Assembly: GCA_036490175.1 (NCBI GenBank)
Contig: DASXEJ010000153.1
Location: 1-64,000, forward strand
Length of the DNA stretch: 64,000 nt
Origin: Pirellulales bacterium
GTDB lineage: Bacteria > Planctomycetota > Planctomycetia > Pirellulales > JACPPG01
Direction: 5' to 3'
Below the pieces are notes generated by a model, which worked only from the letters and a program-made list of their open reading frames with translations, did no database searches and had not been told where the DNA came from. Position 1 is the first letter of the stretch; each line of letters starts with the position of its first letter. The translations under genes were made by a program, and so were the position numbers. Below are positions 32,881 to 42,763 of this stretch, piece by piece.

Positions 32881-33921
32881 CTATTCCGTCGGCCGTCCCG
32901 AGGTCGTGCGTTCGGCCGGCTTGGTCTTTTCCGGCGAGACGACTTGAGCGTAGGCCGAAAACTCGGCTACCACGTCTTCACCAAGATCGGTCGTGAAGCG
33001 AATCTTCTGCGCGACCTTGCCGGTCTTCTCGCCGGCCAAGAAGGTGATCGGCACGACGTGCATGGGCTTGGTCGAGTCGCTGGTTTTGAATTCGAAGCTC
33101 TCGTCGTCGCAGGTGATGCCCGTGATGCGGAACGGCTTCTTGGCCTTGATGACCAATTGCTTTGTCGCCTTCTGACCCGGCTCTAGCACGCCCATTAACA
33201 GTGACGCTGGGCTGACGGTTAGTTCTGCCACGACGCGCCCTGCGACGTCCAGCGGCACTTCGGGCGAGCGTTGATCGTTGGTCATCAGCACGAGTTGTTC
33301 GTTGATGGCTCCGCTAGGTGCATCGGGCTTGAGGAACACCTTCAGGTCGTAGGCCACCTGACCGCCGCCGCGGCGCGATTCAACTAATTGTGTATCCAGA
33401 TACGGGCTGCCAGACTTCACATCCAAAATCTGCCAGTCTTCGCGCCCTGCGTAGCTGATCGAAAGTTGCTTCTCGACGGGTGTGCCCTGATCGACAGTTC
33501 CCAGATCGACCTCGCCTGGGTGGATCACGATGTCGCGACGAATGTAGCCGGCCACCTGCAGTTGCACTTCGGCATAGTAGGGCTTGTCGAAGACGACCGT
33601 CACCGTCGCGCTGCGTTGACCGAGAAAGCTACGCGTGTTGAAGGCCGCGACGATGGCGCCCTCTTCGTAGGTCTTCAGCGTGTCCTTCAGAATGCGCGGC
33701 GTAGTGCAGCCGCAGCTCGAGCGCACGTCGGAAATGTGTGCGTCTTCTTTGTAGGGATTCTGCAGCTTGAAGAAGTACTCGACCTTGGCGCCACGCGCAA
33801 CGTTGCCGAAGTCGTGGTTCGAGGTCTCGAACATCTTGCGCGCCCAGTCCTGACCATGCGCCGCGCCGGTACAGGCCAATACCCACAACAATCCACAGAA
33901 GTGAACTCGAACGCAGGACAT
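32881..33921 (-). CDS. Exported DUF1573 protein
   Basis: 346 residues with a signal peptide (LLWVLACTGAAHG). The N-terminal domain shows the DUF1573 hallmark: FGNVARGAKVEYFFKLQNPY followed by VRSSCGCTTPRILKDTLKTYEEGAIVAAFN (two nearby cysteines). Two more Ig-like repeats follow (GTVDQGTPVEKQLSISYAGR and GVLEPGQKATKQLVIKAKKP). Role unknown; the family is frequent in planctomycetes and Bacteroidetes and is thought to act in the envelope. Convergent with the feo operon. Confidence 0.87.
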   Translation of the reverse strand: MSCVRVHFCGLLWVLACTGAAHGQDWARKMFETSNHDFGNVARGAKVEYFFKLQNPYKEDAHISDVRSSCGCTTPRILKDTLKTYEEGAIVAAFNTRSFLGQRSATVTVVFDKPYYAEVQLQVAGYIRRDIVIHPGEVDLGTVDQGTPVEKQLSISYAGREDWQILDVKSGSPYLDTQLVESRRGGGQVAYDLKVFLKPDAPSGAINEQLVLMTNDQRSPEVPLDVAGRVVAELTVSPASLLMGVLEPGQKATKQLVIKAKKPFRITGITCDDESFEFKTSDSTKPMHVVPITFLAGEKTGKVAQKIRFTTDLGEDVVAEFSAYAQVVSPEKTKPAERTTSGRPTE

Positions 33922-34502
33922 ACATTCCCCCGCTGGAAGTGTCTGCGGCCGGAAGTCGGCGCGGCGAATCCCAATTGATTCGGCCGCTCATATTATTGCG
34001 CGTTGGCGCGGTTCCCGGCAGCACTTAATCGAACGTCGTGGGAACTCTACGACCCTGTTAGGATCGTGTCAACTTGTTTCTGTGAAATGAGATACGATCG
34101 AAACGCACCCCTGGCCGGCCGCAATTAATTCATCTTCGGCCATCTGCCCTGTCTGGCTGTAGACACATTCGACGAGTATCCGTCGGTGCCTAAGATGCGG
34201 ACAATGTGGCGCCTACGGCGCTCCGGAAATGCCGAGGACTCCGGCCGGATGGGCGATGAGTCAGGAGACTGAAACCGCGACCAAGCCCCTGGAGACCGTC
34301 GATTCCCACTTTCCACTCCACTCCGTTGGGGTGCCAGCAAACCGGTCCTTCCGCGGGCGAGGTGAGCGGTTCATGCATGCCCTTACTCTCGCGCGCCATC
34401 CAACCCAGAACCGCAGGCGTTGCTAGGCCGCGCCCGGCCGGTCGCGTACGATTGTGCCCTAGGGGTCGTAGTCTCTGTATATTCCAGGAAGGAGAGCGTC
34501 GG
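33922..34502. other. Intergenic region without a gene
   Basis: Divergent spacer between the DUF1573 gene and the thioredoxin-NHL gene. Open frames over 34190-34500 are antisense or 5' extensions without protein-like composition. Promoters for both genes must lie here, but I cannot point to convincing hexamers. Confidence 0.4.
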
Positions 34503-36812
34503 ATGAGCGTGCATGATGAACGGAGTGATCGGCTGCCCAGGCCAGATTCAGGGCATGCCGGCCGGGTGAGCGCGTCGTCAGCGATCGGCGGAATCTTGGC
34601 GGTGTGCATGCTCGCCTGGTGCCTGACGGCCACCGTCTCGGCAGCTGCGCCAGCGACGACCGCCCTGTCGGTCATTGGCTCTCCTGCCGCCGTCATGCTT
34701 TCCGCGGCCCTGATCGGTGCCGCGGCACCCGAAGAAGCGGCGGACAAGGCGGCCGGCGAGAATCCCTTTCCGCGCCGGATCGCAGCCCCCGAGCTGTCCG
34801 GCGGTGTCGACTGGATCAATACCGATGGCCCGCTCGAAATTAAGGGCCTGCGTGGCAAGTTCGTGTTGCTCGACTTCTGGACTTATTGCTGCATCAACTG
34901 CATGCACATCTTGCCCGAGCTGAAGAAGCTAGAAGCCGACTTTCCTAATGAACTGGTCGTGATCGGGGTTCATTCAGCCAAGTTCGAAAACGAAGAGGAT
35001 TCGAAGAACATTACCGAAGCCGTGCTCCGCTACGAGATCAAGCATCCGGTGGTGAATGACGCGCGGCATAAGATCTGGGACCGCTTTAGCGTTCGCAGTT
35101 GGCCAACGGCCTATTTGATCGATCCCGAAGGAAAGGTTATTTACGGCCGCAACGGTGAGTTCAAAGCAGCCGAATTCGCGGAACTCCTCAACAAGGGCAT
35201 TCCCTACTATCGCAAAAAAGGGACGCTCGACGAGAAGCCCTTGCGCTTCGCGCTGGCATCCGAGCGTGCGGTTGACACACCGCTGCGCTTTCCGGGCAAA
35301 GTGTTGGCCGACGAAACGGGTGGTCGCCTGTTCATCGCCGACAGCAACCATAATCGGATCGTCATTGCCGGGCTGGACGGAACGCTCGTCGGCGTCATCG
35401 GCACCGGTGCGATCGGCGCGGACGACGGCGACTACCAGAGCGCGACGTTCAACCATCCTCAAGGCATGGCACTGAGCGGCGACACGCTATACGTGGCCGA
35501 CACCGAGAATCACATGCTCCGCAAGATCGATCTGGCCGGCAAGCGCGTCAGCACGATCGCCGGAGACGGTCGGCAGGCGGCCGGCTGGCCGGGAATCGAT
35601 ATGGATGATTTCGCGGCGGGTGCCGGGAAGATGCCCGAGCGTTTCGTTGGCAAGCCACGCGAGACACAGTTGAACAGTCCTTGGGATTTGCAGATTCACG
35701 GCCAAGATCTGTTCATCGCCATGGCCGGTCCCCACCAGATCTGGAAAATGCCGCTCGACGAGTCCGAGATCGGTCCCTATGCGGGCAACAGTCGCGAGGA
35801 TATTGTCGACGGTCCCTTGCTCCCCTCACAACCGTACGAAGCGGGTTACGCGTCCTTCGCGCAGCCCAGCGGTCTGGCGGCCGACGACGACACGCTGTAC
35901 GTGGCCGATAGCGAGGGAAGCTCGATTCGCGCCGTGCCGTTCGATCCCAGCAAGCCGGTACGCACCGTCGTTGGGACGGCCGATCTTCCGGCGGGACGGC
36001 TGTTTGTCTTCGGCGACCACGATGGCGTGGGCCGCGCCGTGCGCTTGCAGCATCCGCTGGGAGTAGCGCTGGTCGATGACCTGCTCTACGTGGCGGACAC
36101 CTACAACAACAAGATCAAGGCTATCGATCCCCTGAAGAAAACCGTGCATACGATCGCCGGCACAGGCAAGCCGGGGCACGCCGATGTGCCGGCGGCGTTC
36201 GACGAGCCGGCCGGGTTGTCGGGCGCGGCTGGCAAACTCTACGTCGCCGATACCAACAACCATCTCATCCGTGTCATCGACTTGGCCGGCGGGAACCGCG
36301 TATCGACGTTCCAGGTCCGCGATCTGACGCCGCCCAAGCTGGCGGCCGCGCCAGGGCAGAATCCGCGCAACGACCAAAGCCACGGCCAGGAAATTCGCAT
36401 CGATAAAACATCTCTTCAGCCGCAAGACGGACTGGTGTGGCTGGCTATGAAACTGGCGCTGCCGGCCGGTTACAAGATCAACCCGCAAGGGCCAATGCGA
36501 TATAAGGTCACGGCCGTGAATGAATCCGGGCCGCTCGATCGTGCGTACCTGGGACGTAGCAACAAGGTCGATCCGCCGGCAACCGAGTTCCAAATCGAGC
36601 TTCCTGTGGCAAAGGAAGCCGGAGATGAAACAATTGCCGTGGAGGCTGACTATTACTACTGTCAGGAGGGAGAGGGGGGCGTTTGCAAGGCTGGCCGCGT
36701 GACTTGGACAGTGCCGCTTTTGATAGGCGGGCCGCTTTTGATAGGCGGGCCACTTTCGATAGGCGGATCGGCAAGCCGTGCCACGTTGCCGTTGCGGCTG
36801 GAAGTCGAATAA
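34503..36812 (+). CDS. Thioredoxin-like/NHL-repeat protein (NHLRC2-like)
   Basis: About 769 residues from ATG 34503, preceded by AAGGAG. A membrane anchor or signal (residues about 25-55) leads into a thioredoxin fold with LLDFWTYCCINCMHILPELK; its CINC is the redox pair. SWPTAYLIDPEGKVIYGRNG follows. A beta-propeller of NHL repeats comes next (VLADETGGRLFIADSNHNRI, MALSGDTLYVADTENHMLRK, LYVADTYNNKIKAIDPL, LYVADTNNHLIRVIDLAGG), then a C-terminal beta domain. The layout is that of NHLRC2-type proteins. It probably acts in the periplasm on disulfides of partner proteins; the actual job is unknown. The C-terminus has an in-frame 18-bp tandem repeat. Confidence 0.86.
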   Translation: MSVHDERSDRLPRPDSGHAGRVSASSAIGGILAVCMLAWCLTATVSAAAPATTALSVIGSPAAVMLSAALIGAAAPEEAADKAAGENPFPRRIAAPELSGGVDWINTDGPLEIKGLRGKFVLLDFWTYCCINCMHILPELKKLEADFPNELVVIGVHSAKFENEEDSKNITEAVLRYEIKHPVVNDARHKIWDRFSVRSWPTAYLIDPEGKVIYGRNGEFKAAEFAELLNKGIPYYRKKGTLDEKPLRFALASERAVDTPLRFPGKVLADETGGRLFIADSNHNRIVIAGLDGTLVGVIGTGAIGADDGDYQSATFNHPQGMALSGDTLYVADTENHMLRKIDLAGKRVSTIAGDGRQAAGWPGIDMDDFAAGAGKMPERFVGKPRETQLNSPWDLQIHGQDLFIAMAGPHQIWKMPLDESEIGPYAGNSREDIVDGPLLPSQPYEAGYASFAQPSGLAADDDTLYVADSEGSSIRAVPFDPSKPVRTVVGTADLPAGRLFVFGDHDGVGRAVRLQHPLGVALVDDLLYVADTYNNKIKAIDPLKKTVHTIAGTGKPGHADVPAAFDEPAGLSGAAGKLYVADTNNHLIRVIDLAGGNRVSTFQVRDLTPPKLAAAPGQNPRNDQSHGQEIRIDKTSLQPQDGLVWLAMKLALPAGYKINPQGPMRYKVTAVNESGPLDRAYLGRSNKVDPPATEFQIELPVAKEAGDETIAVEADYYYCQEGEGGVCKAGRVTWTVPLLIGGPLLIGGPLSIGGSASRATLPLRLEVE
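36714..36767 (+). repeat. Three 18-bp tandem units near the 3' end of the NHL gene
   Basis: The unit CCGCTTTTGATAGGCGGG occurs twice exactly and a third time with three changes. It encodes LLIGGP-LLIGGP-LSIGG. Three in-frame copies lengthen the C-terminal strand region. Confidence 0.8.
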
Positions 36813-37180
36813 TAGCCCAAGGCGATCTACAGTAAGCGGATTTAATGCTGCACGAAAAGTGACGCACCCAACAAATGCGTCTTTTCTGGCGGCTGAGCCG
36901 CTCTAGAACGTTTTCGGCGCGCTGCTGCCAAGTATTACCGTTGGGCGGGGGGCACCCGAGAAGGGGGCCAAGCCGCGGTGGGTTTCGACAAAATTAGTTA
37001 GTATGCAATGGAGTCGAGCGAAAAGTTGGAAAAAATTTCGACCACCACATTCCATCTTTTTACTTGATCCTCTAAACTCAGGTCACGGGGGTCGCGGGCT
37101 AATTCGGGTGATCGGCCCCCGATTCTTACATTTTTTATTCGGAGCAAGAGGCCACTGTGCTACGAGAAAGGGAGACTGTT
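36813..37180. other. Intergenic region without a gene
   Basis: Spacer before the DUF1559 gene. It contains A+T-rich parts (around 36985-37060) and a GGGGGGCACCCGAGAAGGGGG tract near 36941-36966. No coding signal was found. The promoter of the DUF1559 gene should lie here. Confidence 0.4.
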
Positions 37181-38449
37181 ATGCGCTTATCGCGGAGAAC
37201 GGGATTCACACTGGTTGAGTTGCTGGTTGTCATCGCCATTATTGGAATCTTGATTGGCTTGTTGCTGCCCGCCGTGCAAGCCGCACGCGAGGCTGCACGC
37301 AAATCGCAGTGTCAGAACAATCTCAAGCAATTCGGTCTGGCTCATCAAAATTATTTGAGCGCGATGGGCGTGTTCGTTCCTGGTGGCCTTGTCGACCCCG
37401 TCAAAGGTACCGCTTACGCTAGTGCAACAGCAATGCTGCTCCCCTACTTTGAGCAGGCCGGAGCGGCATCGATGTATAATTATTCCCAAGCATGGACGAC
37501 TCAGCCGCAGGTAGTTGCCAACTTGGTTATTCCTAGTTGTGTCTGCCCGTCGGACGACAAGGACAATCCCATCTATTTCCCCTGGCTGGATTGCGGAACT
37601 ACTACCGTCTCTGCCCTTTTTCCCGTTCCTTCGCCCACGGGTTCCATAACCGGCTCACTTGGCACCGGCATGACGACGTTCAATGGTCTCTTCGGCTCCT
37701 TGGATTATGCACTTTCCGCAGGCATCAATGACGCGTTCTGCGACCAACCAACCACCGCGCCGAATTGGGAACGGGGTATGTTCGCATACGACATGCTCAA
37801 TACCGCACAGGGCGTAAGTGATGGGCTCAGCAATACATTTATGATGGGGGAAGCCGCGGCGTCGGTGAAGTGGGGATTGCGTACCAATACGAACAGCTTA
37901 ACCGCCTATTCGAATCCTTTGAAACCTTATCAGTATGTTCCGATCTGGGCCTGGATATCCGGTGAGCCGAACTACTCGCCGTTCGTTACCCTCTCCGGAA
38001 GCCCGCCAATGTACGCTGGCGGGCCACTCGGTACGACCATTTTCCCACTGAACATGAATCCGGTGACGCATACGATGGCCGCACAAACTTTACAAATGAG
38101 TCTCAGTACAAGTGCATGCGGTAGTAGCGTTAGCCAGAACCCTGGGCTGCACTTCATGTCTGGCTTTCGTTCCTCCCATCCGGGGGGCGGCAACTTCTTG
38201 ATGGCCGACGGCAGCGTACGATTCGTTCCCGCCACGGTCGATTCAGTTGGAACCGGCACAGCCAATGGGCCCGTCGGGTACCTCCCCTCGGGTGTCAGTG
38301 GTGCACAGCAAATTCTGCTCACATCGGGCTCATATCCGAACTTTACCTTTAATGTCACCTGGCCCAGTTCGAACGGTGCGCTCCCCACCGTGGGCGTCTA
38401 TCAAGCACTTTCCACGCGGGCCGGTGGCGAGCCTGTTTCGCCTCCGTGA
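37181..38449 (+). CDS. DUF1559 prepilin-like protein
   Basis: About 422 residues from ATG 37181 (GGGAG seven bases before). It begins with a type IV prepilin or pseudopilin leader: [24 protein letters not shown], with cleavage expected after Gly and N-methylation of Phe. [20 protein letters not shown] then marks the DUF1559 family, and the C-terminal [20 protein letters not shown] is the second hallmark. Planctomycetes encode dozens of these; they are probably surface or pseudopilus components. A strong hairpin follows the stop codon. Confidence 0.92.
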   Translation: MRLSRRTGFTLVELLVVIAIIGILIGLLLPAVQAAREAARKSQCQNNLKQFGLAHQNYLSAMGVFVPGGLVDPVKGTAYASATAMLLPYFEQAGAASMYNYSQAWTTQPQVVANLVIPSCVCPSDDKDNPIYFPWLDCGTTTVSALFPVPSPTGSITGSLGTGMTTFNGLFGSLDYALSAGINDAFCDQPTTAPNWERGMFAYDMLNTAQGVSDGLSNTFMMGEAAASVKWGLRTNTNSLTAYSNPLKPYQYVPIWAWISGEPNYSPFVTLSGSPPMYAGGPLGTTIFPLNMNPVTHTMAAQTLQMSLSTSACGSSVSQNPGLHFMSGFRSSHPGGGNFLMADGSVRFVPATVDSVGTGTANGPVGYLPSGVSGAQQILLTSGSYPNFTFNVTWPSSNGALPTVGVYQALSTRAGGEPVSPP

Positions 38450-38465
38450 TTTGTCTAACGGGGCG

Positions 38466-38500
38466 GCTGCGATCGTCGCTTTTCGGGCGACGATCGCAGC
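38466..38500. terminator. 14-bp hairpin after the DUF1559 gene
   Basis: GCTGCGATCGTCGC, loop TTTTCGG, GCGACGATCGCAGC: a perfect 14-bp stem starting 17 bases after the stop codon. No T-run follows, so it is a terminator-like or transcript-stabilising hairpin rather than a classical intrinsic terminator. Confidence 0.55.
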
Positions 38501-38550
38501 TCACCCGCACCTTCTCGCCCCGCGAGTTGCGACATTCCGACTTTGGGTGC

Positions 38551-38575
38551 CATGCTCACGCAAAACGTGAGCATG
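38551..38575. repeat. Dispersed palindrome, copy 1
   Basis: CATGCTCACG, 5-base loop, CGTGAGCATG. The stem is identical to that of the copy at 47002-47025, and the match extends to GGTGC before and a C-N-TC after. Only the loop differs. A REP/BIME-like dispersed element. Confidence 0.65.
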
Positions 38576-38680
38576 CTTCGTTTAACCCCTGCGCTCGTGT
38601 CATCATCTCTGGGGCGCTCTCCATTTCCAGTGCCCGCGTGGCGTCACCCGCCACGGTCCGCGGGCACTATAATTTGACGC

Positions 38681-39913
38681 ATGTCAACGGATGTGCTGTT
38701 CGTCAACGGGGATCTGGTCCTCTCGGATCGCGTTCAGTCTGCGACCCACCTGCTGATCGGCGGGGCGCGGATCGTGGCCATTGGCCCGGACGGTGACCAT
38801 CCATCCGCGCATCACGCGCAATCGCCCAGCGTGGGCGGTGCGCACGTGATCGATGCGCGCGATCATTACATCGTCCCTGGCTATGTCGACCTGCACGTCC
38901 ACGGTGGCGCGGGCGCGGATTTCATGGACGGCACCGCCGAGGCCTTTTACACCATCCGCGCGGCGCACGCGCGGCATGGCACGACGAGCTTGCTTCCCAC
39001 CTCAACCGCGGCACGGCCCGAGCAGATTCTGGCGATGTTGACCGAGTGTTCTCGGCAGCGACTGGCCGACGATGGTCGCGGGGCCCGCGTGCTGGGTGCC
39101 CATCTGTACGGCCCCTACTTTCGCGCCGAAGCGCGCGGCTGCCATCCCGGCGACGGCGTTCGTCCGCCGGTGGTGCAGGAATATGAAAAATACCTGGAGC
39201 TGGCGGCGGCAATCGCCACGGCCTCGGTCGCCCCCGAGCTGCCGGGGGCCGAAGCGTTCGCCCGCGCCTGCGTCGCCCGCGGCATTCGCATGAACGCCGG
39301 GCATTCGCACGCCACGTTCGAACAGGCCGAGCAAGCCATCGGCTGGGGCGTGCGGCACGTCGACCATCTGTTCTGCGCCATGTCGGACCGGGCCAGGTTA
39401 CGGCAATCGCAACCTTTTCCAATGCGCGGCGGCCTGCTCGAGGCGACGCTCTATTTCGACGAGTTGACGACCGAAGTCATCGCCGACGGGCGTCATCTGG
39501 CGCCCGAGCTGCTCCGGCTGGCCTACAAGGTCAAAGGGCCCGATCGACTGGCCCTGGTCACTGACGCCAACCGCGCGCTCGACATGCCGGACGGTCCCTA
39601 CATGTTTGGTCCGCGCGACGGGGGCGAACCGATCCTGCGGCGCGACGACGTGGGGTTGATGCCCGACGGGCAGGCGCTGGCCTCGGGCGTGCAGGGGATG
39701 GATCATCTGGTGCGCACGTTCATCAAGGCCACCGGCTGCCCGCTGTGGGAGGTCGTCCGCATGGCCTCGCTCACGTCGGCCCGCATCGCGGGCTGGGACC
39801 ACGAGCTTGGCAGTATCGCCGTGGGCAAGCGCGCCGATCTGCTGTTATTGGACCGCGCGCTCAACGTGCGACAAGTGTTCCTGGGCGGCCAACGGTTCGC
39901 CGCGCTACCGTAG
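38681..39913 (+). CDS. NagA-like amidohydrolase with altered metal-ligand position
   Basis: 410 residues, amidohydrolase superfamily, related to N-acetylglucosamine-6-phosphate deacetylase. It has a beta-sandwich start, VDLHVHGGAGADFMD (His72, His74) and GTTSLLPTSTA. Then come NAGHSHATF and RHVDHLFCAMSD (metal-binding His), LVTDANRAL (catalytic Asp295), and a closing GSIAVGKRADLLLLD. In NagA the motif HLEGPF supplies a Glu metal ligand; here it reads HLYGPYF (Tyr143), although the histidines and Asp remain. It may therefore use one metal in a different way or act on another N-acyl or carbohydrate substrate. No glucosamine genes are next to it. Cytoplasmic. Confidence 0.82.
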   Translation: MSTDVLFVNGDLVLSDRVQSATHLLIGGARIVAIGPDGDHPSAHHAQSPSVGGAHVIDARDHYIVPGYVDLHVHGGAGADFMDGTAEAFYTIRAAHARHGTTSLLPTSTAARPEQILAMLTECSRQRLADDGRGARVLGAHLYGPYFRAEARGCHPGDGVRPPVVQEYEKYLELAAAIATASVAPELPGAEAFARACVARGIRMNAGHSHATFEQAEQAIGWGVRHVDHLFCAMSDRARLRQSQPFPMRGGLLEATLYFDELTTEVIADGRHLAPELLRLAYKVKGPDRLALVTDANRALDMPDGPYMFGPRDGGEPILRRDDVGLMPDGQALASGVQGMDHLVRTFIKATGCPLWEVVRMASLTSARIAGWDHELGSIAVGKRADLLLLDRALNVRQVFLGGQRFAALP

Positions 39914-40108
39914 CGATTGCAGCAATGAACCACAAATGGCACGAATGAAGGACACAAGACGGAAAACACGGTCACTGAGTCGGCCAACTGCACGTCTGAT
40001 TCTTCATTCGTGCAATTTGCGCGATTTTGGGTCAAATCTTTCTCCAAATCGTCGACACGGATAGCGTGATTCCGCGTCACGTGCCATGGATTTCCGACGT
40101 GCCTCGTG

Positions 40109-41548
40109 CTACGTCCAAATGTCTGACGTGCAATCGCCGCCGGGGTAGCGCATCTCGTGGGCGCGCGCGGGGCCACCTGGTTCGCGACCGAAGTCGACCA
40201 GGAAGTGATCGTTGATTTTCATACCACCGGCCGGATCACAATCGATTTGCAACAGATACGACCCGGTCTTGGCCATCTCGGGATAAAATTGGTTGTCCCA
40301 ACTGCTGAAGAGCGAGCTCGTGACGTACAGTCGCCGGCCATCGAGACTCAATTGCAACATTTGCGGACCGCCCGTCAGCTTGCGATTGGCGACGGTGACC
40401 TCCTTGCCCGTCACGCCGCCGCACCACACCTGGCCGGTTAGGCGCGGCTGCGCGGGATTCGAGATGTCGTATTGCCGAATGTCGCCGTGCAGCCAGTTGG
40501 AAAAGTACAGATAGCGATCGTCCATCGAGACCAACTGATCGGTGATCAGCCCGGGCACGGGGAACGGCCAGCCTTTGACCTCAATCGGCTCGACGGCCAT
40601 CACCTTGTCGACCTGCCAGTCGTCCGCGGTCTTGTGCCAGTGCCACACGGTGCTCGAGAGCGCGGCGCCGACGAAGCCGTGCGTGCTGTCGGGATTGTGC
40701 AAAAAGCGCACCTCCAGCGGAATGCGTCCCTGATCGCCCAGGTCGACCGTTTTCACGATGTTGCGCTGCTGCCAATCCCAAAAGTGGAGGTGCGTGCCAT
40801 ACTTGCCGGCCGAGACGTCCTCAAGCTGGAAGCCCTCGAAGTAGGTTTTCGGCGCGGACCATTCGCTGGAGACCATCACGTTATGGCGCGGCTGATACCA
40901 GAAGTCGTAATTGAAACGCATGCCCGCCGCGTTTTGCTCCCAACGGCCCACGACGTCGAAATTCTCATCCAGTTGCAAGAAACCGCCGGGGGCGCTGCCG
41001 TCGCGATCGCCGAGCATCGAAATAATGATCCGCCCGTCGGGCGCACAGTGTACGGTATGCGGCGCCGTGAGATTCGTCTTGGCCTTGACCGTTTCCGGCG
41101 CGATCACCTTGCTGAGCGCGGGAGCCCGTGGGTCGGCCGTGTCGACGATATGTATCCGGCTTGAGCGATGGCCGGGCAGGATCAGATATCGCCGCGCCTT
41201 CGTTCCATCGCCATGGCATGAGCTGCAAGCGTTCCATCCGAAATGGTGCAACTCGTCACCCACGTTGGGCATCGCCAGGCGGTGGATCACTTGCGAGTAC
41301 GTCGGCGATGCGGGGTCGACGTCGACCGTGGCCAGGAAGTCGGGCTTCTTGATGTCGGTCCCCACGTACAGCCCGATGGTATACAGCAACTTTTCAGGCG
41401 GAGCTTTGGCGGCCTCTTGCGGCGAGGCATAGCCTGGCCCGCAGCAGTTGGGCGGCGAGGCAGAGGATTGCGGAGGCGTTTCCGCAGCCAGCAACCGAGG
41501 AGCAATTCCGGCGGCGGCCGTAGCGAGCAGAAAATCTCGACGATGCAT
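40109..41548 (-). CDS. Tat-exported SBP56 family selenium-binding protein
   Basis: About 479 residues from ATG 41548 (GGAGGT six bases before). The Tat-type leader is MHRRDFLLATAAAGIAP. The beta-propeller of the SBP56/methanethiol oxidase family follows: LYTIGLYVGTDIKKPDFLAT, ELHHFGWNACSSCHGDG (conserved CxxC), LILPGHRSSRIHIVD, TAPHTVHCAPDGRIIISMLG, YQPRHNVMVSSEW and THGFVGAALSSTVWHW. Later, GLITDQLVSMDDRYLYFSNW and KLTGGPQMLQLSLDGRRLYV follow. Some members oxidise methanethiol with copper. Conserved His and Cys residues are present here, but the activity is not proven. Confidence 0.9.
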   Translation of the reverse strand: MHRRDFLLATAAAGIAPRLLAAETPPQSSASPPNCCGPGYASPQEAAKAPPEKLLYTIGLYVGTDIKKPDFLATVDVDPASPTYSQVIHRLAMPNVGDELHHFGWNACSSCHGDGTKARRYLILPGHRSSRIHIVDTADPRAPALSKVIAPETVKAKTNLTAPHTVHCAPDGRIIISMLGDRDGSAPGGFLQLDENFDVVGRWEQNAAGMRFNYDFWYQPRHNVMVSSEWSAPKTYFEGFQLEDVSAGKYGTHLHFWDWQQRNIVKTVDLGDQGRIPLEVRFLHNPDSTHGFVGAALSSTVWHWHKTADDWQVDKVMAVEPIEVKGWPFPVPGLITDQLVSMDDRYLYFSNWLHGDIRQYDISNPAQPRLTGQVWCGGVTGKEVTVANRKLTGGPQMLQLSLDGRRLYVTSSLFSSWDNQFYPEMAKTGSYLLQIDCDPAGGMKINDHFLVDFGREPGGPARAHEMRYPGGDCTSDIWT

Positions 41549-41620
41549 GGATGACCTCCGTGACAAGCGTGGTCTGTGCAAACGTCTCGATTATACCGTG
41601 AAGGTAAAACCGCGGGCCTG

Positions 41621-42694
41621 CTAACTTGGCTTAATGGCTTTGGCAGCAGCCTGCGCCCGGGCGCGCTGCGCGATCGTGCCCAGGTCGACTAGCGACGCGT
41701 GGTCGCCAGCCTTGGCCACCATCTGGCACATCAAATCGACCGCGCGGAACTGCGGATCGGTGACGTACAGGCAGGAAGGATGCCCCAGGAAATCATACAC
41801 CGAGTGGTTTTCAATGGCCCAACCCAACCCCCGCCGGATCGATTCGAGAAACCACTCGAGCTGCCAGCGACCGTGGCGAAAGGCCCCGATATCGCTGATA
41901 GGGCTCATCGGCACTTCGCATAAACCGCTCTCGTACAGAAACGGTTGCGCCGCGGCCTGTGCTTGCACGATGCCGGCGTAGATGGCTTCGCTGGGCTCTT
42001 GGCCGGGGTCGGTATTCGGATGCGCGGGATACTTGCTGCTGACCCAATCGAAGCCTTGCGCCGAGATCAGCTTCTGCACATCGGGGCGATCGGCCAATCC
42101 CATTTGAAAACCGCCGGGCGTGCGAAATCCATCCACGCGAATGCCGGCCCGCTCGGCGAGCGCCACGGTCGCCAGGCGGATGTTTTCGACGATCGCCTGC
42201 TCAGGGCTTCTCCCCTCCAGAAGCCAGGGGGCGCGTTGGAAGCGAAACTGCACGTCGTCGGGCTTGGTTGCCCGTACGTTCACGTGATCGTAGGTGTGAT
42301 TACCCACACGATGGCCGGCCGCGACGAGATCGCGCAACCAGTCGACGTTTTCTTGCTCGCACACGCGTCCGACGGCAAACAGATGCACGACGCCGCCGAC
42401 CGCTTTGACTCGGCGACAGGCCTCGACCGTGTAGGCCTTTGTCTCGGCATTGAGATTCCCCTTTTCATAGTCCCAATGCGTATCTTCCCAGTTGGGAAAG
42501 TTGCGGCTCATTTCCAGGTCGAGCGTGATAGCGACATGCGCGCGATCGGTGCGCGGTGCGGACTCGGCCGCAAGGACCGCTTGAGCACGCGTTCCGGCCA
42601 GGGCGCCGGCACCAGCGATTAGACTGGCGCGCAGAAAGTCGCGACGATCGATGCCCGGCCGCGGATACCCGTCGTGCTCTGTCGATTCAAGCAT
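41621..42694 (-). CDS. Tat-exported polysaccharide deacetylase-like protein
   Basis: About 357 residues from ATG 42694 (AAGGA seven bases before). The leader is DRRDFLRASLIAGAGALAG. The NodB-like barrel is visible: HVAITLDLEM, GGVVHLFAVGRVCE, GHRVGNHTYDHVNV (His-x-x-x-His metal box), GIRVDGFRTPGGF and ENHSVYDFLGHPSCLYV. The first motif has DLE instead of the classical TFDD, as seen in some divergent members, so the metal and catalytic Asp set is not fully canonical. Probably removes N- or O-acetyl groups from a sugar polymer outside the cytoplasm. The next gene downstream is the SBP56 gene in the same direction. Confidence 0.82.
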   Translation of the reverse strand: MLESTEHDGYPRPGIDRRDFLRASLIAGAGALAGTRAQAVLAAESAPRTDRAHVAITLDLEMSRNFPNWEDTHWDYEKGNLNAETKAYTVEACRRVKAVGGVVHLFAVGRVCEQENVDWLRDLVAAGHRVGNHTYDHVNVRATKPDDVQFRFQRAPWLLEGRSPEQAIVENIRLATVALAERAGIRVDGFRTPGGFQMGLADRPDVQKLISAQGFDWVSSKYPAHPNTDPGQEPSEAIYAGIVQAQAAAQPFLYESGLCEVPMSPISDIGAFRHGRWQLEWFLESIRRGLGWAIENHSVYDFLGHPSCLYVTDPQFRAVDLMCQMVAKAGDHASLVDLGTIAQRARAQAAAKAIKPS

Positions 42695-42763
42695 CGGTTT
42701 TCCTTGCTGGTTTAAAGCCGCGAGCGGCCAGTGCCAAGTTTTCGATGCAAGCAGGGGCATCAA

